From Oscillospiraceae bacterium (lineage in GTDB: Bacteria > Bacillota > Clostridia > Oscillospirales > Ruminococcaceae): a stretch of DNA of 64,000 nt. The notes beneath the pieces were generated by a model. The model saw only the letters and a program-made list of their open reading frames with translations, did no database searches and was not told the origin of the DNA. This document shows positions 53,615 through 62,435 of the stretch, one piece after another. The number at the start of each line of letters is the position of its first letter. The first letter of the stretch is position 1. The translations under genes were made by a program, and so were the position numbers. The stretch covers positions 248,001 to 312,000 of the forward strand of contig JAISZR010000004.1 in assembly GCA_031284525.1 (NCBI GenBank). The letters run 5' to 3'.

Positions 53615-53972
53615 ACTTGTAACTCCTTTGTTGATTTTTGGTTTGTTGCAGCCTTCACAATTTTGCAAAAGCCACAGGTGCAGCTGTGAGGAAGGCTGTG
53701 GGTAAGAGTGTGGGTGCGAAGTCGCCACGGGAAATCGCGCGGGGCACCTTTGTTTTCCAAGCGAATTCCGAAAGATAATAAATTCTTGAGGTGAAAAGCC
53801 GGATCTTTGGGAAAAGTAGCGTTAAATGGGAACTTTGGGGAGAGGGAATTACAACCCCCTCTTGCTTTGTCTCTTTGAATAGTGAGTTCCTAAAACGTCA
53901 AAAAAGCTTCAAAAAACGAATTCGTCTTGAGGTCGATGCGATCTCGAGTTCACTGGCACCGGCTAGCTAAAT
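53615..53972. other. Intergenic region between the regulator and glmS
   Basis: About 360 bases with no supported gene. CACAGGTGCAGCTGTG (53673-53688) is an imperfect palindrome near the regulator start and could be an operator. No clear promoter seen. Confidence 0.4.
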
Positions 53973-55790
53973 TCATTCCACCGTTACCGATTTCGCCAGA
54001 TTCCGTGGTTTATCAACATCCAGTTTTTTTGCGCACGCAACGTGGTAAGCCAAAAGTTGCAAAACGGCCGCGGTCAAAAATGGTGTTACATTATCCTCAA
54101 CTCGCGGCAACTTCAACGAGTCTGAAAGTAACTCTCTAGGAACGTCTAGGCCAGCTTTGAATATAAGCAACACACTACCACCACGCGCTTTAATCTCTTG
54201 CAGATTGCTAACGGTCTTTTTAAGGACATATCCTTGCGTTGCTAGGGCAATCACCAATGTGTCTTTTGTGACCAAAGATAGCGGTCCATGTTTCAGCTCA
54301 CCAGCTGCATAGGCTTGCGCATTTATATAGGAGATTTCTTTCAATTTAAGAGCTCCTTCCAGAGCGAGCAAATAATCCAGACCGCGTCCAGCAAAAAAAA
54401 CAACTTCAAATTTCAAGCAAAATTGCGCAAATTCTTCGATTTCTTTTTCTTTGTCGGCAAGGAGCTGCTCCAAAATCTCCGGCAAATCCATGAATTCATT
54501 GCAAAGAAAATGAACGTTATTTGTTAAATTCCCGGTAAGCAACCCCAGTTTTAATGCCAAAAGATAGAGCGCGGCGAGCATCGCGATGTACGCCTTTGTG
54601 CTGGCTACCGCCACTTCGATTCCTGCTTCGAGGAAGATATTATAGTCCACTTCGCGAGTAATACTCGATCCAGCGGTGTTGACTATTCCAATCGCGCTTG
54701 TTCCTGCCGCTTTGACCAGCCGCGCTGCAGCAAGGGTATCCGCTGTCTCCCCAGACTGGGAGATGAAGATTACCAAAGTCTCCCTTGAGAGGATGGGGTC
54801 CATATATCTAAATTCACTTGCCACAACCACCTCGACGGGAATTCTTGCAAATTTTTCAATCCAGCTCTTCCCAGCGAGTCCGGCGTATCTGGCGGTTCCA
54901 CAAGCAACAATACAAATTCTTCTAAATTTGCGCAGATAATCATCCGGGATGCCATCCGCAGAAAAATCCGGGGCTCCACCTTTGATATTCTTCCGAATTA
55001 TGTTGGAGAGTACACAGGGTTGCTCGGCAATTTCTTTGCGCATAAAATGTGAAAATTTTTGTTTGTCAGTTACGCCTGCTTGCCAGTTTGCAACACTCTC
55101 TACTTTTTCTACCTTTTCGTTGTCTGTTCCGAATATCTCCACCTTGTTCCGCCTGATTACCGCAATTTCGTCTTCTTCCAGAACAAAATAGCGATTTGTA
55201 TATTCCAAAATAGCGTTAAGATCCGAACTTAGAAACTTCTCATCGTCACAAATACCGACGATTAGCGGACTTTCCTTCTTCAGAGCGAACATGGCATCCG
55301 GCGCATCGTGGAATAAAACACCCAAAGCGTACGCTCCTTCCAAGCGCAATGAAACTTTTCGGAGTGTATCTATCGGGTTCCCATCATAATAAAAATCGAG
55401 CAACTTGGCAATCATCTCCGAGTCAGTTTCGCTTTCAAGCGCATACCCTTGCGATTCCAACCACCCTTTCAACTCTTCACCATTCTCTATAATTCCATTG
55501 TGGACGATTGATACTTTGTTTGTGCTATGAGGATGGGCATTCTTTTCGGAGGGTTCCCCATGAGTGGCCCAACGCGTATGCCCGATGCCACAGACCCCCG
55601 AAAGTTCCGCGTCTGCCACCATCTTTTCAATTTCTGCTACCCTGCCAACTGTCTTGATCGTTTTAATCCCATTTTCATTCACAACAGCAAGTCCAACTGA
55701 ATCGTAGCCCCTGTACTCCATTTTTTTTAGCTGTCTAACGACGATATCACAAACTTTCCTTGGCCCTATGTAACCGACAATACCACACAT
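53973..55790 (-). CDS. glmS: Glutamine-fructose-6-phosphate aminotransferase
   Basis: A 605-residue enzyme making glucosamine-6-phosphate, the entry to amino-sugar and peptidoglycan synthesis. Cys2 of MCGIVGYIGPRKV is the glutaminase nucleophile; GIGHTRWATHGEPSEKNAHP follows. Two SIS isomerase domains include ISQSGETADTLAA and ELKHGPLSLV, ending DKPRNLAKSVTVE. ATG at 55790 has TAGGAGG 9 bases upstream. The leader shows no glmS-ribozyme consensus that I can recognise. Confidence 0.96.
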   Translation of the reverse strand: MCGIVGYIGPRKVCDIVVRQLKKMEYRGYDSVGLAVVNENGIKTIKTVGRVAEIEKMVADAELSGVCGIGHTRWATHGEPSEKNAHPHSTNKVSIVHNGIIENGEELKGWLESQGYALESETDSEMIAKLLDFYYDGNPIDTLRKVSLRLEGAYALGVLFHDAPDAMFALKKESPLIVGICDDEKFLSSDLNAILEYTNRYFVLEEDEIAVIRRNKVEIFGTDNEKVEKVESVANWQAGVTDKQKFSHFMRKEIAEQPCVLSNIIRKNIKGGAPDFSADGIPDDYLRKFRRICIVACGTARYAGLAGKSWIEKFARIPVEVVVASEFRYMDPILSRETLVIFISQSGETADTLAAARLVKAAGTSAIGIVNTAGSSITREVDYNIFLEAGIEVAVASTKAYIAMLAALYLLALKLGLLTGNLTNNVHFLCNEFMDLPEILEQLLADKEKEIEEFAQFCLKFEVVFFAGRGLDYLLALEGALKLKEISYINAQAYAAGELKHGPLSLVTKDTLVIALATQGYVLKKTVSNLQEIKARGGSVLLIFKAGLDVPRELLSDSLKLPRVEDNVTPFLTAAVLQLLAYHVACAKKLDVDKPRNLAKSVTVE

Positions 55791-55810
55791 TCTAACTTGC
55801 CTCCTAATTT

Positions 55811-55839
55811 TGACAAATCCCCTGCAATATGTTAAAATC
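55811..55839 (+). promoter_or_regulatory. Promoter of the glycosyltransferase-RnfD-like pair
   Basis: TTGACA (55811-55816), 17-base spacer, TAAAAT (55834-55839). It overlaps the glmS 5' region in the opposite direction and leaves a ~226-base leader. Confidence 0.7.
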
Positions 55840-55845
55840 AAAACG

Positions 55846-56071
55846 TCAAAAGGGTGATCGTCCCTTGTTGTGCGTTTGATTCTGCGCAGAAAGTTAACTG
55901 GCCCCCGCCACCGCCACCGCCAAAGAGGTAAGGTGGCCATTCCTTTGTTGCTAAAGGAGCAGCCACAGTATAGCATATTGTCGGGAGTTTTACAACTGCG
56001 AGCTGTGTCTCCGTTGCGCTTTGCATTTGTAAGTTCAGGATTTGGGGTTAAAAATCTTTTGGAGGAGCTCT
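55846..56071 (+). promoter_or_regulatory. Long GC-rich leader with CCGCCA repeats
   Basis: The leader holds a GCCACC-type triplet run (55902-55921) that can pair with GGTGGC (55933-55938). No ORF with a ribosome site is present. It might regulate the downstream genes; I recognise no riboswitch class. Confidence 0.4.
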
Positions 56072-57193
56072 ATGGTCGCTTTTTCTGCCGGAACGCCGTT
56101 TCAAATAATTAACTGCATTAACATCAAGCGCAATGTGTTGGGAAATGCTCCTGCCGACCTTTTTTGCCATACAATTGGTGGTTACGCAAAGATGCATGAT
56201 GTTACCCTGAGGGTTAGGGAACTTGGCATTTTTGAAAATGTTTACGAATATCGATTAATGGAAAATGATTTTTTGACCGAAAAACTGGCGGAAGGTCTTA
56301 TGGGGTTTGAAAAGAACAAAATTATCTCACTCATTAACAGTGCAAATGTTGATGGTGTTTTTGATCTGACAAAAAAAGAGTACACCGATTTTTATGCCGC
56401 TTCGGGCCTTCCCTTCAATTCTTTGTTGGGGTTTTATTTCGGACGAAGAAACAAGAATTTCAAGATTTTTTTCTATGACGAGGGAATAGGGCAATACACT
56501 AGCAAATATGCACTGCATAGCGATCGTGACGGAATCTTTTCGGGGATACTTGGCGTTGATAAAATACAAAAATGTAGGTCTTTGCTTCCAGAGTTTGCAG
56601 GCAGGTACCTTTATGAACCGCGGCTGATTTCTTTTCAAAATTTCAACAAACTGAATCAATTGCCAAAGATTGACCTAGCCGACCGTGAACTCGTTGACAT
56701 CTATAACAAAATTTTTGATTATCAACCGGATGAAAATTTAAGCTCTCGCAAATATATTTATTTTAATAGCGGCTTTTTCGCCGAGGGCAGGCTACAGGAG
56801 GAGCTAGAAATATCAGAGATTCTGCTGAGAACCATTCCCAAAGACGATCTCGTTATAAAATTTCACCCTTCCGTCAAGGCTGTTCCAAGCGAATATGAGA
56901 AATATAATTTTATGGAAATAAAGCCGGTTCCATTCGAGTTGTTCGTCATGAACGACAAAACGTTTTCAAGTAAGATTTTAATTACTCCCTACTCAAGTGC
57001 AGTGCTGACTCCGAAACTTGTTTTTGGAATGGAAGCGGAATTTGTTGTGTTAGATGGGGCGTGTACGAGGAACAAAATGGGTATTTTTAACAAGGTCAAA
57101 ATGATTTATGAAGATCGGAACAAAGCGCATCTGCTCAATGGCGCCGAAGAATTCGCATCTGAGTTCCCGAAAATTGTGAGAAACCAATCATGA
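56072..57193 (+). CDS. Sialyltransferase-like glycosyltransferase (GT52/GT38-type)
   Basis: A 373-residue protein resembling bacterial sialyltransferases of capsule or lipooligosaccharide type. Visible motifs are AGTPFQIINCINI at the N-terminus, the D/E-D/E-G catalytic motif in FYDEGIGQY (~148-156), the HP motif in VIKFHPSVK (~266-274) and the donor-binding SS in ITPYSSAVL (~306-314). ATG at 56072 has GGAGGAG about 5 bases upstream. It would use CMP- or similarly activated sugars to decorate a surface glycan; the sugar is not determined. The end overlaps the RnfD-like gene by 4 bases. Confidence 0.75.
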   Translation: MVAFSAGTPFQIINCINIKRNVLGNAPADLFCHTIGGYAKMHDVTLRVRELGIFENVYEYRLMENDFLTEKLAEGLMGFEKNKIISLINSANVDGVFDLTKKEYTDFYAASGLPFNSLLGFYFGRRNKNFKIFFYDEGIGQYTSKYALHSDRDGIFSGILGVDKIQKCRSLLPEFAGRYLYEPRLISFQNFNKLNQLPKIDLADRELVDIYNKIFDYQPDENLSSRKYIYFNSGFFAEGRLQEELEISEILLRTIPKDDLVIKFHPSVKAVPSEYEKYNFMEIKPVPFELFVMNDKTFSSKILITPYSSAVLTPKLVFGMEAEFVVLDGACTRNKMGIFNKVKMIYEDRNKAHLLNGAEEFASEFPKIVRNQS

Positions 57194-58128
57194 GGAACAT
57201 TAACAGTTTTCCCAAAGAAGCAAAAACGCAGGAGGTGAAGGATACCATCCTTGCTGGCCTGTTCGTTCTTCCGTTTGCTGCCATACATTTTGGGGCGCAG
57301 ATTATCTTCCCCTTTCTGTTGTCGGTTTCTTTTTGTGTGTTGTTTGACTTTGGGGGACAGTTTTTGTTTTCTGCAAAACCCAAGAAATTTGATCTTACTT
57401 CGGTTTTAACTGGTATGATAATAGCATTCTCGTTGCCGGCAACCTCGCCGAAATATTTTTACATAATTGCCGCCGCGTTTGCTACGCTTGTTACAAAGCA
57501 TCCATTCGGCGGATACGGTAACAACATTTTCAATCCGGCGGCCGGTGGGCTTGCCTTTGTGACTATAAGTTTCTCAGAAGAATTTTTCGATTATTCTGCG
57601 CTGCAAAGAGAAATCGATTCCGGCGTTCGTGTTTTGGGTGCGCTCCGGGAATGGCACCTTCCCGAGCTTGACAAATTCCACGTACTAATCGGTAATCAGC
57701 TGGGTTCGATGGGAAGCACACAAATCCTAGCAATAGTTGTCTGTTTAGCTTATTTGTGCTACAAGAAAGCGATTTCTGGGCGGATTGTCTGGCCGTTTCT
57801 TTTGACCTGCTCGGCAATCGCTCTAGCTTTTCCAAGGGCAGGCGGTTGCAGGTTAGAATCTCTTTTTTATGAACTTTTTTCCGGAATGTTGCTGTTTTCG
57901 GCAGTTTTTATGTTTACTGATCCAGTCACTGCTCCTGAACTGCCAATCAGTAGAGTTCTTTACGGCGTACTTTCTGGGGTTTTGGTTATGCTGTTCAGAT
58001 ATTTCGGGAGATTCGAGGAGGGTGTTGTTTTTGTTGTTCTCATTGTCAACTCCCTGGCAAAGGGTATTGATGCTATTGCTAAAAAATATCGCAGAAGGAA
58101 AAAACGCCTGAAACAGGTTCGACATTAA
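57190..58128 (+). CDS. Orphan RnfD/NqrB-like membrane protein
   Basis: A 312-residue protein with about nine membrane helices. Family marks are TGMIIAFSLPATSPKYFYII, FGGYGNNIFNPAAGGLAFV and the late MFTDPVTAPELP. In RnfD a Thr/Ser of an (S/T)GAT motif binds FMN; the equivalent region here (~135-160) reads VLGALREWH and lacks it. No other rnf gene is adjacent. It overlaps the glycosyltransferase by 4 bases (ATGA), so the two are co-expressed. It could be an ancillary RnfD used in another context, or a complete rnf cluster may lie elsewhere. Confidence 0.75.
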   Translation: MRNINSFPKEAKTQEVKDTILAGLFVLPFAAIHFGAQIIFPFLLSVSFCVLFDFGGQFLFSAKPKKFDLTSVLTGMIIAFSLPATSPKYFYIIAAAFATLVTKHPFGGYGNNIFNPAAGGLAFVTISFSEEFFDYSALQREIDSGVRVLGALREWHLPELDKFHVLIGNQLGSMGSTQILAIVVCLAYLCYKKAISGRIVWPFLLTCSAIALAFPRAGGCRLESLFYELFSGMLLFSAVFMFTDPVTAPELPISRVLYGVLSGVLVMLFRYFGRFEEGVVFVVLIVNSLAKGIDAIAKKYRRRKKRLKQVRH

Positions 58129-58601
58129 ACTTTTTGAAAAAGAGCTGACCAACTACGTGATTTCATATCCTTCGGATCCAAATAATTTCTCCCATTTGAA
58201 TTTTCCTGATTTCTTCAACTGTTGTTTGCAACTTGCCAAATTACGTTGAGAATGTGGCACATTGTTCACGGCGGTCACGATCGCCTTTCTTGGGGTTCTC
58301 GCGCCCTTCCGGTGAAGTGGCTTTGATTTTAACAGCGCCAGGGTGGATTGTGATGCTAGGGAGTGTCAGCACAAAATAAAGTCGATTCAATGCCAGATGT
58401 TGAGTCTCTAAGCCTGATTTGGGCAATTCCGGACCTGAACGATTTGGAACAATGGCGCAGCTAGCTGTGGCAATAAAACACACAAAGGGGAATAAATAAA
58501 ACACGCAGAGAGAAGCACAGGTTCATTACTATTTTGAGCGAATATGGTCCAATTTATGTTGTGATTATGGGAACTAGGGTAAAAGGGAAAGGAATTTCTT
58601 C
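58129..58601. other. Intergenic region before ddl
   Basis: About 470 bases without a supported gene. The - strand frame 58241-58504 (87 codons) begins with a signal-like stretch but has no ribosome site. A short + frame beginning within the end of the RnfD-like gene (to ~58247) has no start codon and might be decayed coding sequence. Confidence 0.45.
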
Positions 58602-59651
58602 ATGAAAAAACTAAGACTTGGAGTTGTTATCGGTGGAAAATCTAGTGAGCACGAAATATCGCTACTTTCCGGTTATGGAGTTCTTTCAAATTTGGACCCG
58701 GCTAAATATATCGTACATGTGATTATTATCAGCGAAAGTGGGGATTGGTTCCTCTACTATGGGGATTTAGAAAATATTAAAGATGGCCGATGGAGGGAAG
58801 ATAGCGAAAATTTAAAAAATGTCGCGATGACGAGCTTGGGAAAATTGCTTTTGATTGAAGAGAAACACGAATTCATAGAGTTGGATGTTGTGTTTTCTGT
58901 TTTGCATGGATCAAATGGAGAGGATGGAAGGATGCAGGGGTTCTTTGAAACTGCGGGAATTCCATTTGTGGGAAGCAGGACAGCTAGCAGTGCCGTGTGT
59001 ATGGATAAAGATTTTACAAATAGCATTTTAGCCCAAAACGGAATCGACATAGCCGAGTGGATTACGCTGAAAAAAAGAGAAAAAAAGACTTTTGGTGAAA
59101 TGAAAGAGAAAATAGAAAAACAGCTGAAGTATCCAGTTTTTGTGAAGCCGGCCAACAGCGGCTCCTCTGTGGGGATAAGCAAAGTGAAGGGTGCTGAGGT
59201 CCTTGAAGCGGCAATAGATTTGGCTTTTAGGGAAGATGGCAAAATTTTAGTTCAAAGGGCGATCGAAGGCCAAGAAATAGAGTGTGCCGTTTTGGGGAAC
59301 GATGAGCCGATTGCTTCTTTCCCCGGTGAAATTGAACCCTGTAATGAATTCTATGATTACGAAGCAAAATATTTCGAGCCGAGTGTTTTACACATCCCGG
59401 CAAGGATTGGAGAAGAGGCAGCAGAAACAATTAAATCAATTTCGAAAAAAGCTTACAGTATCCTCGGTTGTTGTGGGATGGCTAGGGTGGATTATATTTT
59501 GGATCAAAATGGAAATGCATGGTTGATAGAAATTAATACCATTCCTGGGTTCACGGAGATTAGCATGTATCCCAAAATGCTGGAAAAGATGGGGATTGGC
59601 TACTCGGAGCTTCTCGACACGCTGATTAACCTTGCATTAGAAAAACGCTAG
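58602..59651 (+). CDS. ddl: D-alanine-D-alanine ligase
   Basis: A 349-residue ATP-grasp ligase for peptidoglycan. VVIGGKSSEHEISLLSG opens it; VFVKPANSGSSVGISKV binds ATP, EFYDYEAKYFEPS contains the Tyr typical of D-Ala-D-Ala (not D-Ala-D-Lac) specificity, and WLIEINTIPGFTEISMYPKM closes the active site. ATG follows AAAGGAA by 8 bases. It is 19 bases ahead of murI and probably cotranscribed with it. Confidence 0.95.
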   Translation: MKKLRLGVVIGGKSSEHEISLLSGYGVLSNLDPAKYIVHVIIISESGDWFLYYGDLENIKDGRWREDSENLKNVAMTSLGKLLLIEEKHEFIELDVVFSVLHGSNGEDGRMQGFFETAGIPFVGSRTASSAVCMDKDFTNSILAQNGIDIAEWITLKKREKKTFGEMKEKIEKQLKYPVFVKPANSGSSVGISKVKGAEVLEAAIDLAFREDGKILVQRAIEGQEIECAVLGNDEPIASFPGEIEPCNEFYDYEAKYFEPSVLHIPARIGEEAAETIKSISKKAYSILGCCGMARVDYILDQNGNAWLIEINTIPGFTEISMYPKMLEKMGIGYSELLDTLINLALEKR

Positions 59652-59670
59652 TGGTGAGAGAGGAATTGAA

Positions 59671-60456
59671 ATGGACGTTGTAACAAACGAGAAAAGGATT
59701 GGTGTTTTCGATTCCGGAGTCGGCGGCCTTTCTGTACTCTCTGAACTCAAACGACTTGGCTTGAATTTGGATGTTGTGTACTTGGCGGATACTAAAAATC
59801 TGCCCTATGGGGATAAGAACGAGCGGGAGTTAACAGATATTCTTTTTCAAATTTTCGATTTTTTCTCCCAACAGAGAGTTGAGCTGGTGATTGCAGCTTG
59901 CAACACTTCCACATCAATTCTTCTTGGTAGCCACCGCCACATCTTAAATCAGCAAAAATTCAAGCTTTTGAATGTGATTGAACCGGTAGTTGTAAGGGCG
60001 AAATCTTTTAAAACGGTCGGCGTGATTGCGAACAAATATACGGCGGAACATGGAATCTACAAACGGTTGATTTGTGGAGAAAATGCGGATGGCAACGTGA
60101 TTTCCGTTGCTTGCCCTGCTCTTGTTCCGCTCATTGAATCCGGGAAGGATATCGCCAGTGTGAAGCCGTCACTGTTCGGTTATTTAGAACAATTTGAGAC
60201 CCCCTTGGATGCAATTATCTTGGGATGTACACATTACAGCCTATTGAAAGAATATGTAGGCGAATTTTTCAAGAATAGTCCAGTGATTATCGATTCCGGG
60301 CAAGAGGTTGTGAGTGTGTTGAATGCGCAGCTCGGAGCGACGTCCGGGCGTTTTGATGTTAGATTTTGTGTAACGGGCGACGCAACAGAATTTGTTAAAA
60401 TAGCGTCGAACCTGTATGCCTTTGATTTTGACGACGTTTGCCATGTAGTTTTGTGA
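59671..60456 (+). CDS. murI: Glutamate racemase
   Basis: A 261-residue cofactor-free racemase making D-glutamate. GVFDSGVGGLSVL, the two catalytic cysteines in VIAACNTSTS and IILGCTHYSLL, and LADTKNLPYGDK are intact. ATG at 59671 has AGAGAGGAAT upstream. It ends the ddl-murI pair, and a 17-bp hairpin lies ~110 bases downstream. Confidence 0.95.
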   Translation: MDVVTNEKRIGVFDSGVGGLSVLSELKRLGLNLDVVYLADTKNLPYGDKNERELTDILFQIFDFFSQQRVELVIAACNTSTSILLGSHRHILNQQKFKLLNVIEPVVVRAKSFKTVGVIANKYTAEHGIYKRLICGENADGNVISVACPALVPLIESGKDIASVKPSLFGYLEQFETPLDAIILGCTHYSLLKEYVGEFFKNSPVIIDSGQEVVSVLNAQLGATSGRFDVRFCVTGDATEFVKIASNLYAFDFDDVCHVVL

Positions 60457-60568
60457 ACAAACCTGTGTTTTTGCAAAATTCGGGTTGCCGTGCCAAACCA
60501 ACTTTTTGCGTGCACAAGTATGAACCTGTTATAAAGTGATGAACACGGAATGTTGGGAGTGGCTAGGG

Positions 60569-60608
60569 CCAAAACGACTAGATGAGCAGATTCATCTAGT
60601 CGTTTTGG
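60569..60608. terminator. Perfect 17-bp hairpin between convergent murI and terminase genes
   Basis: CCAAAACGACTAGATGA and its exact complement flank a 6-base loop (GCAGAT). AAAA and TTTT tracts at the stem base fit a bidirectional terminator, as both neighbours converge here. The U-tract is short. Confidence 0.6.
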
Positions 60609-60636
60609 CGAGCACTTTTGTTTTGTTGCTGCGTCA

Positions 60637-61902
60637 CTATGAATACCTGTTAACTGAGCAAAATATGCCTGTTTGGGCAGATTGCTTTTGCTCCAATATA
60701 GTTTCAACAAAATATCTGATCTCGTCCATTGCGTGGTCGTTTTGCTTTTTGGGTTCGTTGTTTTTTTCACTCTTGCTCCATTCATAAAGTGAAAACTCTT
60801 GTATGCTATCTTGACACTTATCCGAAAAGAGAAGTTTTCCGGAGTGTAGAGCATTTGAAACGTGGTTAATTCCCAAAAGCACTTCATTTTTCGCTCTAAT
60901 CACTTTGAACTTGTTCCCGCGTTTTATGCATTCAATAAAGCTTGCAGCCGATGGGTCAACGATGACAGCTTCGATATCCTTTTCGCCAGCCAAGCGCTTG
61001 AGTGCTTCATAATGCTTCAGATCTGTCCTCGAAATCCCTTCGATTTTGGAATCATAATAATATTCTTTGATGCGATACCACTTGTCTCCGAATCTGCCCC
61101 ACAGACCGAAAGAAGACGGATTTACGATCCCGTAGTCGCAGGAGATATAAAATTTGTCAAATGTTTGTGGTAAGGATTTGACAACGTGTATTTCGGGGTC
61201 AAAACAAGGGTAAACCAACCCGTCAGAAGCTACCCATAGACCTTGGATATATCGTTTGTAAAAGACACCGGAATAAAGCGAGTGGTAGCGTAGCTGGATT
61301 TCTTGCGAAAGGGTCGGATTGTCTTGCATGCCAAGTTGGAGATAAAGCGCATTCTTGAGGTCCTTCTTTTGTATCCACTCGGTGAAAAACCAGTGCATTG
61401 GCCCTTGCGGATTGCAGTTAAACCAAAACCTTGAGCCAGAAACGGAGCATCTAGCTATTGCCTGTTCCACAAACGACCGTGGTAACAAAGCAACTTCGTC
61501 AAACAGAACGCCTGCCAGTGTGATTCCTTGAATGAAGCTGGCGGCGGCCTCGTCTTTCCCGCCAAAAAGATAAAATCGGTTGCATGCAGTTTTACTGCGC
61601 AGGTCAAAATAATTTTTGGATTCTTTGAATTTGATTTTAAATCCCCAAGATTTTAGGTGGGGTAATAGGGGATGGATAATGTTGCGGTTAACTGCTTGGA
61701 TGGTTTTTCCGCAGAGGCCAAACGAGCAGTTTTTAAAATACCTTTGAGCCCACAGGATAAAAGATATAGCCATACAGAAGGTTTTGCCGCTTCTGATGGC
61801 TCCATCACAGATGATGGCATTCTTCCCGTTGTGTGGCGAGTTTTCACTCCACCAATTGAGAATTAACAGTTGTTTCTTCGAAAACGAAAATTTACTCTCC
61901 AT
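60637..61902 (-). CDS. Orphan PBSX-type phage terminase large subunit
   Basis: A full-length 421-residue terminase large subunit (XtmB-like). Walker A is GAIRSGKT (34-41), Walker B is GVLFDEVAL (~130-138), and SCDYGIVNPSS plus VIVDPSAASF carry nuclease-domain acids (~245 and ~307). The frame is intact. It would package DNA into a capsid, yet no portal, capsid or other head gene is adjacent. It follows the small-subunit gene with an 11-base overlap. Either a remnant, or a domesticated packaging motor working with genes elsewhere. Confidence 0.88.
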   Translation of the reverse strand: MESKFSFSKKQLLILNWWSENSPHNGKNAIICDGAIRSGKTFCMAISFILWAQRYFKNCSFGLCGKTIQAVNRNIIHPLLPHLKSWGFKIKFKESKNYFDLRSKTACNRFYLFGGKDEAAASFIQGITLAGVLFDEVALLPRSFVEQAIARCSVSGSRFWFNCNPQGPMHWFFTEWIQKKDLKNALYLQLGMQDNPTLSQEIQLRYHSLYSGVFYKRYIQGLWVASDGLVYPCFDPEIHVVKSLPQTFDKFYISCDYGIVNPSSFGLWGRFGDKWYRIKEYYYDSKIEGISRTDLKHYEALKRLAGEKDIEAVIVDPSAASFIECIKRGNKFKVIRAKNEVLLGINHVSNALHSGKLLFSDKCQDSIQEFSLYEWSKSEKNNEPKKQNDHAMDEIRYFVETILEQKQSAQTGIFCSVNRYS

Positions 61903-62206
61903 GGCTGTTACCAGAAGTCACACTTTTTTCGATTGCGGCATAAAGAGCACCTTCAGTTTCATCGACATCGGCGTTATCCATTAGTTCGCAAAGTTTGTCC
62001 AACGCTTTCAAGCGGTCGACGAATTTTATTTCGATGCTGTTGTTCTTCCCTTTTTTGATCTCGGCGACATTCAAAAGGTCTAGTTTTTTAATTTGTTTGC
62101 GGATTTCCTCTTCACTGTTAAACAGAAGCTTAATTACGCTTTTTGCGGTTCCAAAAACGCATTTCTTCAGCATTTTTATAACTTGGGTTCGAATCTTTTT
62201 GTCCAT
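61892..62206 (-). CDS. Terminase small subunit, short form
   Basis: A 104-residue protein upstream of the large subunit. The C-terminal half, with VEIKKG-like AEIKKGKNNSIEIKFVDRLK and ALDKLCELM, resembles the end of PBSX-type small terminases. The N-terminal ~50 residues are basic and helical but do not show the usual helix-turn-helix, and the protein is shorter than typical (~150-270). The DNA-recognition domain may be lost or replaced. Confidence 0.6.
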   Translation of the reverse strand: MDKKIRTQVIKMLKKCVFGTAKSVIKLLFNSEEEIRKQIKKLDLLNVAEIKKGKNNSIEIKFVDRLKALDKLCELMDNADVDETEGALYAAIEKSVTSGNSHGE

Positions 62207-62400
62207 GTTAGTGCCCCCTTTTCCTGAGGGCTTTCAAGAAATCCAAGAGTTGCAGAGCCGAACGCAACTTGGCTAAATTTTCTCTGATTTTCTCAATATA
62301 ATCACTTTTTCTACATTTGCTGAATTTGTCTGCGTGGCGGGCAGATGTGGGTGATGAGCGAATGCGGCGGATATGGATCTTCTTTCCCGATACTTGGCAA

Positions 62401-62429
62401 TTGCTATTTGTGCCACATTATAGTATAAT
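62401..62429 (+). promoter_or_regulatory. Promoter at the DUF4340 gene
   Basis: TTGCTA (62401-62406), 17-base spacer, TATAAT (62424-62429). The predicted start coincides with the ATG at 62436, suggesting a leaderless or nearly leaderless transcript; TATAGT one step upstream is an alternative -10. Confidence 0.45.
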
Positions 62430-62435
62430 GGAGCT

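Noticed and set aside
55791..56040. glmS ribozyme upstream of glmS
   Set aside because: The leader in the glmS direction lacks the ribozyme core consensus as far as I can judge by eye.
58241..58504. 87-codon - frame with signal-like N-terminus
   Set aside because: The GTG start lacks any ribosome site and no family is recognisable.
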